Position numbers and translations under genes: made by a program | Shown here: positions 45,328 through 55,371 of the stretch, piece by piece | Position numbering within the stretch: the stretch's first letter is position 1 | Layout of the letters: every line of letters begins with the position of its first letter | The notes under the pieces: model-generated | Seen by the model: the letters and a program-made list of their open reading frames with translations, nothing else | The model's database searches: none | What the model was told of the DNA's origin: nothing | Source of the DNA: Clostridium folliculivorans | GTDB taxonomy: Bacteria > Bacillota > Clostridia > Clostridiales > Clostridiaceae | Assembly (NCBI RefSeq): GCF_024341905.1 | Contig: NZ_BQXY01000003.1 | Span: 248,001-312,000 of the forward strand | Direction of reading: 5' to 3' | DNA length: 64,000 nucleotides

Positions 45328-46397
45328 TATCTTTCCTCCAAGTCTAAGTCTTCAAATATATTTAAAGTTGTTTTGTGAATCTTACTTATACCAATCTCAT
45401 CTAATAAAATTATATTTAAATTACCATTTAAATTTTTCTTATCACGGTTTATTGTAGTTAATAAGTCTCCAATCTCTAGGTTATCCACCTTCCATGGAAT
45501 ATTATACTTTATTAAGATATCCTTTATCAGTTTTGAAGTATCAGCCTTTGTTAAGCCTTTGTTCTCGCCAAGCTTACATATATAATACATCCCTATAGCT
45601 ACTGCTTCACCATGAGTATAAACATCGAAATTGAAATATTTTTCTATAGCATGCCCTAAAGTATGACCGAAGTTTAAAAGCATTCTGTCACCTTTATCCT
45701 TCTCATCTCTTTCAACAAAATCTCTTTTTATATCAACACATCTATAAATTATGTCTTCTATGTGTTCTAAAAGCTCAGCCTTATCTTTAAATTCTGAAAG
45801 CTCTAAAAATAAATTTTTGTCCTTAATTGCTCCATATTTTATAACCTCAGCTAGACCATCATAGAAAAACTTATCTGATAAGGTATTTAGCACTGTAGGA
45901 TCTATAAGCACTTGCAATGGGTGATAAAAGCTTCCAACTAAGTTCTTTCCACTTTCCAAATCAACTGCAACTTTACCACCTACTGAAGAATCAACTTGCG
46001 CTAGAAGTGAGGTAGGAATTTGAACAAATTCAATTCCTCTAAGATAGGTGGAGGCTACAAAGCCTGCCAAATCTCCTATTACTCCTCCACCTAATGCAAC
46101 TATAAGATCACTTCTTGTTATACTAAAATCAGAAAGCTTGTTATATATTCCTAAAAGACTTGAAAATCCCTTTGTCTTTTCACCTGGTTCAAGCACTATA
46201 GTTTCTACTGAAAAATTACTATCTTCTAAGGATTCTTTTAGTAATTCTCCATAATACTTAAACACATTTTCATCGGTTATAACTACTATCCTTCTACCTT
46301 TGAACACTTTACCAATCTGCTCTCCAGCCTTAGCTATAATACCTTTTTCTATTATTATTTCATATGAATTATTGGTTAAATTAACTGTTAAATTCAT
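45327..46397 (-). CDS. aroB: 3-dehydroquinate synthase
   Basis: This 356-residue NAD- and metal-dependent enzyme converts DAHP to 3-dehydroquinate. Seen are [14 protein letters not shown], the NAD loop [20 protein letters not shown], the substrate residues in [10 protein letters not shown], and the metal histidine motifs [12 protein letters not shown] and [11 protein letters not shown]. It follows aroF by 22 bases and overlaps aroA. Confidence 0.96.
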   Translation of the reverse strand: MNLTVNLTNNSYEIIIEKGIIAKAGEQIGKVFKGRRIVVITDENVFKYYGELLKESLEDSNFSVETIVLEPGEKTKGFSSLLGIYNKLSDFSITRSDLIVALGGGVIGDLAGFVASTYLRGIEFVQIPTSLLAQVDSSVGGKVAVDLESGKNLVGSFYHPLQVLIDPTVLNTLSDKFFYDGLAEVIKYGAIKDKNLFLELSEFKDKAELLEHIEDIIYRCVDIKRDFVERDEKDKGDRMLLNFGHTLGHAIEKYFNFDVYTHGEAVAIGMYYICKLGENKGLTKADTSKLIKDILIKYNIPWKVDNLEIGDLLTTINRDKKNLNGNLNIILLDEIGISKIHKTTLNIFEDLDLEER

Positions 46398-46419
46398 AGT
46401 GATCTCCCTTAAAAGCTTT

Positions 46420-47436
46420 CTATTTAATTTCTCTGCCTACAGCAGTTGCTATATTTCTAAGATCCTTTACTAAGTTTTCGAAAACTTCTGGCTTTATTGA
46501 TTGTTGTCCATCACACAATGCATTAGCAGGATCATTATGAACTTCTATTATTAAACCATCGGCACCTACTGCAACAGCAGCCTTTGATAGAGGTTCAACC
46601 ATCCACCACATTCCTGCAGCATGACTTGGGTCCACTATTACTGGAAGATGACTTAATTTCTTTATTGCTGGAATAGCACTTAAATCTAAAGTATTTCTTG
46701 TGTAGGTTTCAAAAGTTCTTATACCTCTTTCGCATAATATAACTTTTTCATTTCCTCCAGCCATTATATATTCAGCTGACATAAGAAGCTCTTCTATAGT
46801 AGCTGACAATCCTCTTTTTAATAATATGGGTTTATCTAACTTTCCAAGTTCTTTTAACAAATCGAAGTTTTGCATATTTCTTGCTCCAACTTGTATTACA
46901 TCTACATCCATTGCAAATCTATCAAGCTGGCTTGTTGACATTATTTCAGTTACTATTGGAAGTCCTGTATTTTTTCTTGCTACTTTTAATAAATCCAATC
47001 CATCCATTCCAAGTCCTTGGAAACTGTATGGTGATGTTCTTGGTTTGAAAGCGCCGCCCCTTAGCATTTTCGCACCAGTTTCTTTCACATTCTTAGCTAT
47101 TTCAGTTATTTGATCTTCATTCTCTACAGAACATGGTCCTGCAATTAAACATATATTTTTTCCACCTATTTCTGCATCCCCGATCTTTATTACTGTATCT
47201 TCAGGATGGAATAGTCTATTAGCTTTTTTGTAAGGTTCTTGTACGTGCATAACTTTCTCCACATTTCTATTAGCTTCTATTTTTCTAGGATCAATTTTTG
47301 TAGTATCTCCTATAAGTCCTATGATGCTCTTTTCTGATCCTTCTGATAAGTGAACATTAACCCCAAGTTTCTCGATTTCACCTATCAATTTTTGTACCTC
47401 TTCTTTTGGTGTTTTGTGTTTTAAAATAATAATCAT
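46420..47436 (-). CDS. aroF: DAHP synthase (type I beta, with regulatory N-domain)
   Basis: This 338-residue first enzyme of the shikimate pathway condenses PEP and erythrose 4-phosphate. An N-terminal ferredoxin-like domain (about residues 1-70, [19 protein letters not shown]) is the type known in Thermotoga-like enzymes to confer phenylalanine/tyrosine feedback. The barrel shows [24 protein letters not shown], and [14 protein letters not shown]. An AAAGGGG site precedes the ATG. It is the first gene of the aro operon, about 180 bases after an attenuator-like terminator. Confidence 0.96.
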   Translation of the reverse strand: MIIILKHKTPKEEVQKLIGEIEKLGVNVHLSEGSEKSIIGLIGDTTKIDPRKIEANRNVEKVMHVQEPYKKANRLFHPEDTVIKIGDAEIGGKNICLIAGPCSVENEDQITEIAKNVKETGAKMLRGGAFKPRTSPYSFQGLGMDGLDLLKVARKNTGLPIVTEIMSTSQLDRFAMDVDVIQVGARNMQNFDLLKELGKLDKPILLKRGLSATIEELLMSAEYIMAGGNEKVILCERGIRTFETYTRNTLDLSAIPAIKKLSHLPVIVDPSHAAGMWWMVEPLSKAAVAVGADGLIIEVHNDPANALCDGQQSIKPEVFENLVKDLRNIATAVGREIK

Positions 47437-47605
47437 AATATATAGCCCCTTTCAAAATTAATTATATATAAAATCTCTAAGTCAAAAACTTAGAATTTTT
47501 AAGCATACTTAAAACTTACTTTTTCACTCTTAATAATTAAAACTGGTAAACTTAATCAAATTTCTAAACTATTCAAAGTTTAAAAGCTAGATAATTTGCT
47601 AAAAT

Positions 47606-47642
47606 GTAAAAAAAATAAGGCTCAACCTAATGAGCCTTATTT
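47606..47642 (-). terminator. Attenuator terminator in the aro leader
   Basis: AAATAAGGCTCA and TGAGCCTTATTT form a perfect 12-base stem over the loop TTAGGT, followed on the minus strand by TTTTT. The 5' arm plus loop contains CTCATTAG, complementary to CTAATGAG (47694-47687) in the end of the leader ORF, giving a mutually exclusive antiterminator. Confidence 0.85.
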
Positions 47643-47682
47643 TTTACCGATTTATAACATTTCCAACATTGGATATATTAAG

Positions 47683-47808
47683 CTAACTCATTAGAGAAAT
47701 TTTTATTCGATTGCAGAACAAGTAACCAGCGTTATAAAAATAACCCCAGCTAAAAAAGTAAAAAAAGCTATTTACTTGTTCTAATCTTTCTCTAATTTTG
47801 CTATTCAT
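47683..47808 (-). CDS. Aromatic-rich leader peptide of the aro operon
   Basis: This 41-codon ORF has a GGAGG site 5 bases before its ATG. Residues 15-31 read FFYFFSWGYFYNAGYLF: six Phe, four Tyr and one Trp. It lies between a consensus promoter and an intrinsic terminator ahead of aroF. Its last codons (CTA ATG AG) form the antiterminator arm, so a ribosome at the stop codon would mask the arm, while one stalled on aromatic codons would leave it free. This is the geometry of ribosome-mediated attenuation. A genuine tiny membrane protein is an alternative, but the terminator pairing argues for a leader. Confidence 0.8.
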   Translation of the reverse strand: MNSKIRERLEQVNSFFYFFSWGYFYNAGYLFCNRIKISLMS

Positions 47809-47847
47809 AATTACCTCCATCGGAATTTTAATCTATCAATTTATAAA

Positions 47848-47876
47848 AGCATAATCCTTTATTTTCTATTTGTCAA
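47848..47876 (-). promoter_or_regulatory. SigmaA promoter of the aro operon
   Basis: TTGACA (47876-47871) and TATGCT (47853-47848) are 17 bases apart on the minus strand. The predicted start is near 47841, 33 bases before the leader peptide ATG. Confidence 0.8.
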
Positions 47877-47984
47877 CCTCAGAAAACATTTTCAATATAT
47901 ATTTTTAGAAAATTTTAAATTTATTTTTTATTATACGCTGTACATCTAAAGAGCCCATATATTGAAACTTAATTTATACTTGTT

Positions 47985-48012
47985 CAAAAATCCCGGCTTC
48001 TAGGGATTTTCG
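47985..48012 (-). terminator. Terminator of the trp operon
   Basis: On the minus strand AAAATCCC pairs with GGGATTTT over an 8-base loop and continues into TTTGAAC. It lies about 175 bases past trpA, beyond two foldback repeats, and just before the aro promoter. Confidence 0.6.
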
Positions 48013-48051
48013 GGCATGAATAAATTAATAGTTGAGTTAGAAACTATAGAT

Positions 48052-48104
48052 AAACTACTTCGATCATTAAACTCCTAGGATAGATTCTAATATGAAGTAG
48101 TTTA
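48052..48104. repeat. Short foldback repeat related to family B
   Basis: GATAAACTACTTC and GAAGTAGTTTATC are perfect inverted ends around a short loop. The arms match those of the copy at 25013. Confidence 0.7.
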
Positions 48105-48113
48105 TCTATATCA

Positions 48114-48182
48114 AGATGTATCAGTTAAAACCAAAATGTATTTTCAAAATTCCTCTGGGTTCTGAGATGAGAATTTAAAAAT
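48114..48182. repeat. Partial family A repeat
   Basis: The core TTTTCAAAATTCCTCTGGGT followed by TCTGAGATGAGAATTTAAAA matches the reverse complement of the 59947-60041 copy at nearly every position. The outer end GATGTATCAGTT is degenerate. It directly follows the trpA stop. Confidence 0.65.
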
Positions 48183-48186
48183 ATAA

Positions 48187-48948
48187 TCACCCTAGAGCTG
48201 CTACAATTTCTTCTATACTTTCGTAATCCTCTGAATTAACTAATTCCATAACCTTGCTTCCAATTACAACTCCATCACAAATTTCAGAGATTTGTTTTGC
48301 TTGCTCAGGAGTAGATATGCCAAAGCCAGCAAGTACAGGAAGTTTTGATACACCTTTTGCTTGCTTTAAGAATCTCATAGTGTCATCGTTAAAACTTTTT
48401 CGAGCACCAGTTACCCCTGCTACGGTTACTGCGTACAAGAATCCGTTTCCTGCTAAAGAAAGCTTTTCTATTCTATCTTCACCACTAGTTATAGAGCATA
48501 GAGGTATTAAGCTTATATTTTTGCCCTCTATATGAGGTAGTATAAAATCAAATTCTTCTAAAGGCAGATCAGGAACTATAAGTCCATTAGCTTTTACTTT
48601 TTCCATATCCCTAAAGAATTCCTTAATACCATAGTTTATTATAGGATTAAGATATGTCATTAATATTAATGGCACAGAAGATTTCTCTCTAACCTCACTT
48701 ATCATCTTAAAAATTATCTTTAAGTTTACTCCATTTGCAATAGCCCTATTGCCAGCTTCTTGTATCCTATCCCCATCCGCTACTGCGTCAGAAAAAGGAA
48801 CACCTATCTCTATAGCAGTGGCACCTATCTCAGCTAACTTTAATATGGTTTGCTTAGTATACTCAATAGACTTATCTCCGCACATTATATAAGGCACAAA
48901 GGCTTTTTTATTTTCTTCTTTAAGCTTATCTATCGCTTCTCTAATCAA
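48187..48948 (-). CDS. trpA: Tryptophan synthase alpha subunit
   Basis: This 253-residue subunit cleaves indoleglycerol phosphate and channels indole to TrpB. The catalytic Glu lies in [15 protein letters not shown] and an Asp in [10 protein letters not shown], with the phosphate loop VLAGFGIST. The start is a TTG with a GGGGGTG site, overlapping trpB by 8 bases. It is the last gene of the trp operon. Confidence 0.95.
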   Translation of the reverse strand: MIREAIDKLKEENKKAFVPYIMCGDKSIEYTKQTILKLAEIGATAIEIGVPFSDAVADGDRIQEAGNRAIANGVNLKIIFKMISEVREKSSVPLILMTYLNPIINYGIKEFFRDMEKVKANGLIVPDLPLEEFDFILPHIEGKNISLIPLCSITSGEDRIEKLSLAGNGFLYAVTVAGVTGARKSFNDDTMRFLKQAKGVSKLPVLAGFGISTPEQAKQISEICDGVVIGSKVMELVNSEDYESIEEIVAALG

Positions 48949-50155
48949 CTAGGTTCACCCCCAAAATCTCACTTACTCTTTCTACATCTTTGTCTCCTCT
49001 ACCTGACAAGCACACTACAATAACTTTATCTTTTCCATAGTTCTTAGCAATTTTCACAGTATGAGCTATAGCATGTGCACTTTCCATAGCAGGAATGATT
49101 CCTTCTAACTTTGTTAGAAGTTTAAAACCTTCTAAAGCCTCATTGTCATCAATATAAGAATATTTCGCTCTTTCAATATCTTTAAGGTAGCAATGCTCTG
49201 GACCAACTCCAGGATAGTCTAGACCAGCGGATATTGAATAAGCTTCTTGTATTTGACCACTTCTATTTTGAAGAATATACATCATACTTCCGTGGAGCAC
49301 TCCTACTTCCCCTTTTGTTATGGTTGCAGCATGTCTTTCAGTCTCAACTCCTTCTCCAGCAGCCTCAACTCCTATAAGCTCTACCGTTTCATCCTTTATG
49401 AAAGGATAGAACATTCCCATGGAATTGCTTCCTCCCCCAACACATGCAACAACTGCATCCGGTAGTTTTCCTTCTATGTCCATAATTTGCTTTTTGGTTT
49501 CATTTCCAATAACGCTTTGAAAATCTCTTACTATCATTGGAAAAGGATGTGGACCAAGTACTGATCCCATTACATAATGAGTATCAAACACATTACTAAC
49601 CCAGTACTTAAGAGCTTCGTTTACTGCATCCTTTAAGGTCTTAGTACCACTTCTTGCTGGTATTACCTCTGCTCCAAGCATTTTCATTCTAAAAACGTTA
49701 AGTTTTTGTCTCTCAATATCCTCTTCTCCCATAAAAATCTTGCATTCAAGACCAAACAGCGCCGCTGCAGTAGCAGTAGCAACACCATGCTGGCCAGCAC
49801 CAGTCTCTGCAACAACCTTTTTCTTTCCCATCCTTTTCGCAAGTATCACTTGCCCTATAGTATTATTAATCTTATGAGCACCAGTATGATTTAGATCTTC
49901 TCTCTTCAAGTAGATTTTTGCTCCACTACAATAATCTGTAAGATTTTTTGCAAAATATAATGGTGTTTCTCTTCCTACATAGTCCTTAAGATAGTACTCT
50001 ACCTCTTTCTTAAATTCCTCATCATCTTTATATTTTAAATAGGCTTTTTCTAATTCAATTACTGAATTCATAAGAGTTTCAGGTATAAATCTTCCACCAT
50101 ACGGTCCAAAATGTCCTCTTATATCTGGCATAACATAATCTTTAATTTTCTTCAA
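48941..50155 (-). CDS. trpB: Tryptophan synthase beta subunit
   Basis: This 404-residue PLP enzyme joins indole and serine. The PLP lysine lies in [13 protein letters not shown], the catalytic Glu in [12 protein letters not shown], and the phosphate-binding loop is [10 protein letters not shown]. The [15 protein letters not shown] segment is typical of TrpB1. The frame begins with a TTG behind AAGGTGAG, overlapping trpF by 14 bases, and an ATG eight codons later is possible. Confidence 0.96.
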   Translation of the reverse strand: MKKIKDYVMPDIRGHFGPYGGRFIPETLMNSVIELEKAYLKYKDDEEFKKEVEYYLKDYVGRETPLYFAKNLTDYCSGAKIYLKREDLNHTGAHKINNTIGQVILAKRMGKKKVVAETGAGQHGVATATAAALFGLECKIFMGEEDIERQKLNVFRMKMLGAEVIPARSGTKTLKDAVNEALKYWVSNVFDTHYVMGSVLGPHPFPMIVRDFQSVIGNETKKQIMDIEGKLPDAVVACVGGGSNSMGMFYPFIKDETVELIGVEAAGEGVETERHAATITKGEVGVLHGSMMYILQNRSGQIQEAYSISAGLDYPGVGPEHCYLKDIERAKYSYIDDNEALEGFKLLTKLEGIIPAMESAHAIAHTVKIAKNYGKDKVIVVCLSGRGDKDVERVSEILGVNLVD

Positions 50156-50762
50156 AATCTCTCACCTTCCTTATAAATGTTTCAATCTTATCTAAATCTT
50201 TTACTCTATTTGTTTCAACTCCACTACTTACATCCACCATAAATGGTGTTACAGCTTTGATTCCTTCAACTACATTTGATGAATTTAGTCCACCAGCTAA
50301 AATAATTCTATTTCTTATATCCTCTGACACATTTTTTATTACCGTCCAATCAAAAACCTTCCCTATCATATCTCCAGTAAAGTCTTTTGGTGAATCTACT
50401 AAATATCCAAAACAATCATATTGCTTCATACTATCAAAATCCTGTTTGTTAGTTTTAAAGGCTTTTATATATGGAGATTTAATTTGTTTACAATAATCTA
50501 TATCCTCATCACCATGTAGCTGAATCACGTCTAGTCCACAAAAATCTCTGATTTGCCGCACCTCTTCTATGGCATTATCCATAAAAACACCTATCTTTAA
50601 AATATTTTTAGGCAGTGAAGTTATTATACTCTTTGCTTCCTCTGGAGTTATCTTTCTAATGCTTTTACAAAAAACAAATCCTAAAGCATCTACACCTAAT
50701 TCACTACAAAACCTTGCAGTTTTTAAATCTCTTATCCCACATACTTTTATTAGTGTTGACAT
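50142..50762 (-). CDS. trpF: Phosphoribosylanthranilate isomerase
   Basis: This TIM-barrel isomerase of about 206 residues acts on phosphoribosylanthranilate. Catalytic Cys lies in IKVCGIRD, Asp in [11 protein letters not shown], and other family motifs are [10 protein letters not shown] and [12 protein letters not shown]. The frame is open to 50831, but a GGAGGTGGAG site places the start at the ATG at 50762. It starts one base after the trpC stop. Confidence 0.93.
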   Translation of the reverse strand: MSTLIKVCGIRDLKTARFCSELGVDALGFVFCKSIRKITPEEAKSIITSLPKNILKIGVFMDNAIEEVRQIRDFCGLDVIQLHGDEDIDYCKQIKSPYIKAFKTNKQDFDSMKQYDCFGYLVDSPKDFTGDMIGKVFDWTVIKNVSEDIRNRIILAGGLNSSNVVEGIKAVTPFMVDVSSGVETNRVKDLDKIETFIRKVRDFEEN

Positions 50763-50763
50763 G

Positions 50764-51546
50764 CTAATCTCCACCTCCTTTAAAACTTGATAACAACTTC
50801 TTAAAATTATTTGAGGTAACAAAGGCTTCACCTACAAGAATTCCTCTGATTCCACATTCCTTAACCTTGTTTATTTTTTCTATACAATCAAAGCCACTTT
50901 CAGAAATAACATAACTTTCAGGGAAATTCATTTTTGTCTTTAATGTGATAGTTGTATTTATATCAACTTTAAAACTTCTTAAATTTCTATTATTAATTCC
51001 TATAAGTTTAGGCTTTAGTTCTAAAATCTTTTCTAAATCTTCTTCATCATGAATTTCAACCAAAGGTTCAAGACCAAGCTTCACCGCTTCATCATATAAT
51101 TCTTTAAGTTTTTCCTTTGAATTTATAGCTGCTATTAATAGAACTAAGTCAGCACCAAGACTTAAGCTTTGCTGCAATTGCACTGAATCTATTATAAAGT
51201 CCTTTCTAAGTAAAGGAATATCAACCGCTTCACCTACGTCAATTATGTCCTGCTCCTTTCCCTTAAAAAAATGTCTTTCTGTCAAAACTGATATGCAATC
51301 AGCCCCAGCTTCTACATATTCTAAAGCTCTAAGCTTTGGATTAAGCAGAGTATTTAAGTCCCCTTTTGAGGGTGAGGCTTTTTTAATCTCACTTATGACT
51401 TTAAAATCATCACTATTTTTTAATCCCTCTATAAATGAATGAAAAGCTCGCTTTCTTTCAGGAAAATCATGTTCCTTGTACTGAAGTTTTAAAGTTTCAA
51501 CTTCAAGCTCTTTTAAACAAATTATTTCTTCTAAGAAGTTTTTCAT
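50764..51546 (-). CDS. trpC: Indole-3-glycerol phosphate synthase
   Basis: This 260-residue barrel enzyme closes the indole ring. The motifs are VISEIKKASPSKGDLN, CISVLTERHFFKG, LLRKDFIID, IGINNRNLRSF, and VISESGFD. It overlaps trpD by 4 bases (ATGA), which implies translational coupling. A GGAG site precedes the ATG. Confidence 0.96.
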   Translation of the reverse strand: MKNFLEEIICLKELEVETLKLQYKEHDFPERKRAFHSFIEGLKNSDDFKVISEIKKASPSKGDLNTLLNPKLRALEYVEAGADCISVLTERHFFKGKEQDIIDVGEAVDIPLLRKDFIIDSVQLQQSLSLGADLVLLIAAINSKEKLKELYDEAVKLGLEPLVEIHDEEDLEKILELKPKLIGINNRNLRSFKVDINTTITLKTKMNFPESYVISESGFDCIEKINKVKECGIRGILVGEAFVTSNNFKKLLSSFKGGGD

Positions 51547-52562
51547 ATTCTATTACTCTCCTTTATAAGTTTCTCAAGCTTTTCTTTTGCTTTCCCAGTA
51601 TCTATGATTTCCTTTGCCATATCAATTCCTAAAGCTATATCATTACAAGCTCCACTAGCCATTAGTCCAAGAGCAGAATTAAATACAACAGCCTCTCTAT
51701 AATGATTTTTTTCACCATCTAATATAGACATAGTTATCTTACTGTTTTGTTTTGCATCTCCACCTACTAACTTGTCTAAACTTACTTTATCTAAACCGAA
51801 GCTGCCGCTATTTATAACCATTTCTTTCACTTGTCCATCAGATAAAAATGCACAATAATTATCTCCATCTAAAGTTCCTTCATCCAATCTATTATCACCA
51901 TTTACAACCAAAGCCCTACTCTTACCGAGCAATTTTAATGCTTCACAAAGATCTTTAACTAAATCTTTTTTATACACACCTATAAGCTGATTATTTGGAT
52001 TTAGAGGATTTGTTAGAGGTCCAAGTATGTTATAAACAGTTGGAATTCCAAGCGCTCGTCTTACTTTCATAACATATTTCATCCTCGGATGCATTGCTGG
52101 TGCATATAAAAATGCCATCCCAACTTCCTCCATAAGTCGTTTTACATTTTCTTTCGATAGTTCTATATTTACTCCAAGCTCAGCAAGAAGATCAGCGCTC
52201 CCACATTTACTAGAAATTGATCTATTCCCATGCTTAGCCACCTTTACACCTGCTCCAGCTAATATAAAAGCTGAAGTTGTACTTATATTAAAACTATTAG
52301 AAAAATCTCCTCCTGTGCCGCAATTATCAAAGGAATCCTTAAAATCAAAGTCTATACTAGAAAGTTCTCTCATGGCTTTAGCCATACCAGCTATTTCTTG
52401 TGGCTTTTCTCCTTTTGTTTTAAGAGCTGCAAGAAAAGCTCCAATTTCACTTTCTTCTGCATCTCCACTTAATATATATTTATTAGCATTAAAGGCTTCT
52501 TCCAAAGTTAATTGTTCATTCAATGTTATCTTTTTAAGAGCAATTTGAAATTCTGATTTCAT
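51543..52562 (-). CDS. trpD: Anthranilate phosphoribosyltransferase
   Basis: This 339-residue enzyme attaches phosphoribosyl to anthranilate. The PRPP loop is CGTGGDFSNSFNIST, with KHGNRSISSKCGSAD and the metal motif RLDEGTLDG. It overlaps trpG by 4 bases. It is separate from trpG, unlike the fused enterobacterial form. Confidence 0.96.
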   Translation of the reverse strand: MKSEFQIALKKITLNEQLTLEEAFNANKYILSGDAEESEIGAFLAALKTKGEKPQEIAGMAKAMRELSSIDFDFKDSFDNCGTGGDFSNSFNISTTSAFILAGAGVKVAKHGNRSISSKCGSADLLAELGVNIELSKENVKRLMEEVGMAFLYAPAMHPRMKYVMKVRRALGIPTVYNILGPLTNPLNPNNQLIGVYKKDLVKDLCEALKLLGKSRALVVNGDNRLDEGTLDGDNYCAFLSDGQVKEMVINSGSFGLDKVSLDKLVGGDAKQNSKITMSILDGEKNHYREAVVFNSALGLMASGACNDIALGIDMAKEIIDTGKAKEKLEKLIKESNRI

Positions 52563-53152
52563 ACTACATTCCTCCTATAACTATTTTTTATTTCAATAAA
52601 GTTTTCCAGTAGCTTTTTCCCCATAGGTGTAAAAATGGATTCTGGATGAAACTGTATACCATAAACAGGATACTTTACATGCTTTACTGCCATTATTTCT
52701 TTATCATCAATAGAAGTAGCTATGACTTTCAGTTCTTCACTAAGGGAAGCTTTATCTATAACCAATGAGTGGTACCTCATAACCTTAGTTGGACATTGTA
52801 TATCTTTAAACAAGACATTGTCTTCATGATAAATTTCTGAACTTTTTCCATGCATTACTTTTTGCGCTTTAATAATTGTTCCTCCGAAAACCTCTCCTAT
52901 ACTTTGATGTCCAAGGCAAATGCCTAGTATAGGTATATTCTTATAATTTCCACTTATTATATCTAAAGAATTTCCTGCATCTTTTGGATATCCTGGTCCA
53001 GGAGAAATAATAATAGCCTCCGGAGACAGCTGCTTTATGTCATTAGACGTTATCTTATCGTTTCTATAAACTTCAACCTCTTCACCTAATTCGCTTAAAT
53101 ATTGATAAACGTTATAAGTAAAGGAATCATAATTATCAATTAAAACAATCAT
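52559..53152 (-). CDS. trpG: Anthranilate synthase glutamine amidotransferase subunit
   Basis: This 197-residue class I amidotransferase supplies ammonia to TrpE. The nucleophile Cys lies in ILGICLGHQSIGE, and the His-Glu pair is in YGIQFHPESIFTP. It overlaps the trpE stop by 4 bases. It may also serve folate synthesis as PabA, which is common when no second copy exists. Confidence 0.95.
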   Translation of the reverse strand: MIVLIDNYDSFTYNVYQYLSELGEEVEVYRNDKITSNDIKQLSPEAIIISPGPGYPKDAGNSLDIISGNYKNIPILGICLGHQSIGEVFGGTIIKAQKVMHGKSSEIYHEDNVLFKDIQCPTKVMRYHSLVIDKASLSEELKVIATSIDDKEIMAVKHVKYPVYGIQFHPESIFTPMGKKLLENFIEIKNSYRRNVV

Positions 53153-54600
53153 TTTATAACCTCCAAAACACCAAGTGCTTTATTGTAACTTTCTTCATAT
53201 TCCATTTCCGGAATAGAATCATATACTATCCCTGCACCAGCTTGAACATAACCTTTTCCGTCTTTTAACACTACTGTTCTAATTGCTATACAGGTGTCCA
53301 TATCTCCGTTGAAGGAAAAGTATCCTATCGCCCCTGCATAAACTGTTCTTTTTTCTTTTTCCAGCTCTTCTATTATCTCCATAGCCCTTATTTTAGGAGC
53401 CCCAGATAAAGTTCCTGCCGGTAAACAAAACTTCAAAGCATCAAAAGATTTATTATCCTCCTTCAATATTCCTGTAACCTTTGAAACAATGTGCATAATC
53501 TTTGAATAAATCTCAATATCCATAAATCTTTCTACTTTAACAGTTCCAATTTTGCTTATTCTACCTATGTCATTTCTTGCTAAGTCCACTAGCATTAAAT
53601 GCTCTGCCAATTCTTTTTCATCTTTAAGGAGTTCCTCTTTTATTTTCTCATCCTCCTGTATATTAGCTCCTCTCTTTCTAGTTCCAGCTATAGGCATAGT
53701 GGTAACCACATCTCCCTTTACTGTTACTAGACTTTCTGGAGATGAACCTACTATTTGAAAGTTCTCGTAATCTATAAAAAACATATAAGGTGAAGGATTC
53801 TTACTTCGTAGTTTCCTATATATCTTAAATGGGTCCTCACTAAACTCACGGCTAAATCTCTGAGAAACAACTATCTGAAAAGCATCTCCATTTTCTATAT
53901 ATTTTTTTGCGTCACTAACCATATTTACAAACTCTTCTTTTGAAGTGTTTGAACTTATTTTTTTACTAGAAACTTCAGCTTCAATTTCATTAGTTTTGTT
54001 ATAAGAACATATTCTTTCTTTTGTCAGTAGCAGATTATTTTGTACCTCTTCGTAATCTATCTTTTCGTTATTTAAGACTATTTGATGTATTGAAACTGTT
54101 TTATCGTAATGATCGTAAACCACAAACTTTTTATAGAACATTAGATACGCTTCAGGTAAATCTAATGGATCCCTATTGGAATTTAATATACACTCATATT
54201 GTTTTATAACATCGTATCCTACATAGCCTACTGCACCACCTTGAAATGGTATTGCACTCTCATTCTTATAATTCACTTTCTCAATGAACCTCTGCACTTG
54301 GTCTAGTATTCTACCATTAATCCCTGTAGTAATCCCTTTTTCTAATATTTCAATTTCTAATCCCCTGCTTCTAATCTCAGCATAAGGTTCAATACCTATA
54401 AAGCTATATCTTCCTTTCTCTTCATCAAAAACCGAGCTCTCTAAGAGGAACATCTTCTCTCTTCTTAGTGAATAAAATATAGAAATTGGCGTAGTCTCAT
54501 CACCATGAAATTTTAGATTTAGATCTATGGAATATCCACTTTGCCTAAGAAAATCAAATTCATTTTTTGTATAATTAAAAATAATAACCACCTCACTCAT
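53149..54600 (-). CDS. trpE: Anthranilate synthase component I
   Basis: This 483-residue chorismate-using enzyme is the first committed step to tryptophan. The tryptophan-binding motif is FLLESS near residue 53. The catalytic half shows [33 protein letters not shown], and the C-terminal [14 protein letters not shown] and [17 protein letters not shown]. The start is uncertain: the ATG at 54600 has no upstream site, while a GAGGTGG lies just inside the frame before ATT codons. The true start may be an ATT about 6 codons later. The 54601-54880 leader shows nothing else. Confidence 0.93.
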   Translation of the reverse strand: MSEVVIIFNYTKNEFDFLRQSGYSIDLNLKFHGDETTPISIFYSLRREKMFLLESSVFDEEKGRYSFIGIEPYAEIRSRGLEIEILEKGITTGINGRILDQVQRFIEKVNYKNESAIPFQGGAVGYVGYDVIKQYECILNSNRDPLDLPEAYLMFYKKFVVYDHYDKTVSIHQIVLNNEKIDYEEVQNNLLLTKERICSYNKTNEIEAEVSSKKISSNTSKEEFVNMVSDAKKYIENGDAFQIVVSQRFSREFSEDPFKIYRKLRSKNPSPYMFFIDYENFQIVGSSPESLVTVKGDVVTTMPIAGTRKRGANIQEDEKIKEELLKDEKELAEHLMLVDLARNDIGRISKIGTVKVERFMDIEIYSKIMHIVSKVTGILKEDNKSFDALKFCLPAGTLSGAPKIRAMEIIEELEKEKRTVYAGAIGYFSFNGDMDTCIAIRTVVLKDGKGYVQAGAGIVYDSIPEMEYEESYNKALGVLEVIK

Positions 54601-54879
54601 AAAATTAAACGCAATCTGTTTTTCCGAATATTCAAAAAACTATTTTGGGTAATATTTATTAAAGGTATAAGATTAATTGTATTTGACTCTTGTACCCTTT
54701 TAATTATATTTAGTTGTAAATTACTTTTTAAATTATGAAAGATATCTTTGATCATAGAATTAATATATTGACTGGATAGTTGCTATATAGATATTCCATT
54801 TCCATTATTAAAAAACACATAAATAATCTATTTAATTATTAAAGAAGTGCAAAATAATTGTTTAATGAATATTTTGAAA

Positions 54880-55150
54880 AACAAAAAGTCCTCTACATGC
54901 AAATAAATGCATATAGAGGACGATATAATCGCGGTGCCACCTCAATTTACTTAATTAAAAGTAATCTCTTAATCAGATACATAATAATATCTTATCCCTG
55001 TAACGTGAGAACACGTGTCACCTACTATAATTTTCGGCTCCCTCTCGTAAGTCCATTCAGCTTATATCCAAATACTGCATTTCACCACCGCAGCTCTCTG
55101 TAATTCTTTCTACACGCTTACTACTCTTACTCATCGATTTAATACTTTAT
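54880..55150 (-). promoter_or_regulatory. T-box riboswitch (tRNA-Trp) of the trp operon
   Basis: The minus-strand leader contains a stem I start (AGAGAGCTGCGGTGGTG), a specifier region GAATGGAC with TGG at 55055-55053, and the conserved T-box GAGGTGGCACCGCG (around 54942-54931). A terminator (GTCCTCTA/TAGAGGAC at 54888-54921) follows, then TTTTTG. Uncharged tRNA-Trp should bind the specifier and T-box and prevent termination, so the operon turns on when tryptophan is scarce. Confidence 0.92.
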
Positions 55151-55156
55151 GAATTT

Positions 55157-55185
55157 ATTATAGTAAAGCACCCTTATTTTGTAAA
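55157..55185 (-). promoter_or_regulatory. SigmaA promoter of the trp operon
   Basis: TTTACA (55185-55180) and TATAAT (55162-55157) are 17 bases apart on the minus strand, just ahead of the T-box leader. Confidence 0.8.
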
Positions 55186-55343
55186 TAGTTTTTTTAAAGT
55201 TTTTTCTATTTTTTAAATAAAATTTATGTCTTTTGCTAAAAATAATGTAATTATTTAATATAATATTACTTTTAGCATTTTCTTGTTAAATCTTTGATAA
55301 TTTTATTGTAACTTAACAAGCATTTAATCAGTTGTTGCAGTTA

Positions 55344-55371
55344 TTGATTTTGTCACACCAAGATATATAAT
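55344..55371 (+). promoter_or_regulatory. Possible promoter of the YjeM-like transporter gene
   Basis: TTGATT and TATAAT are separated by 16 bases. The predicted leader of about 90 bases contains no obvious regulatory fold. Confidence 0.5.
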
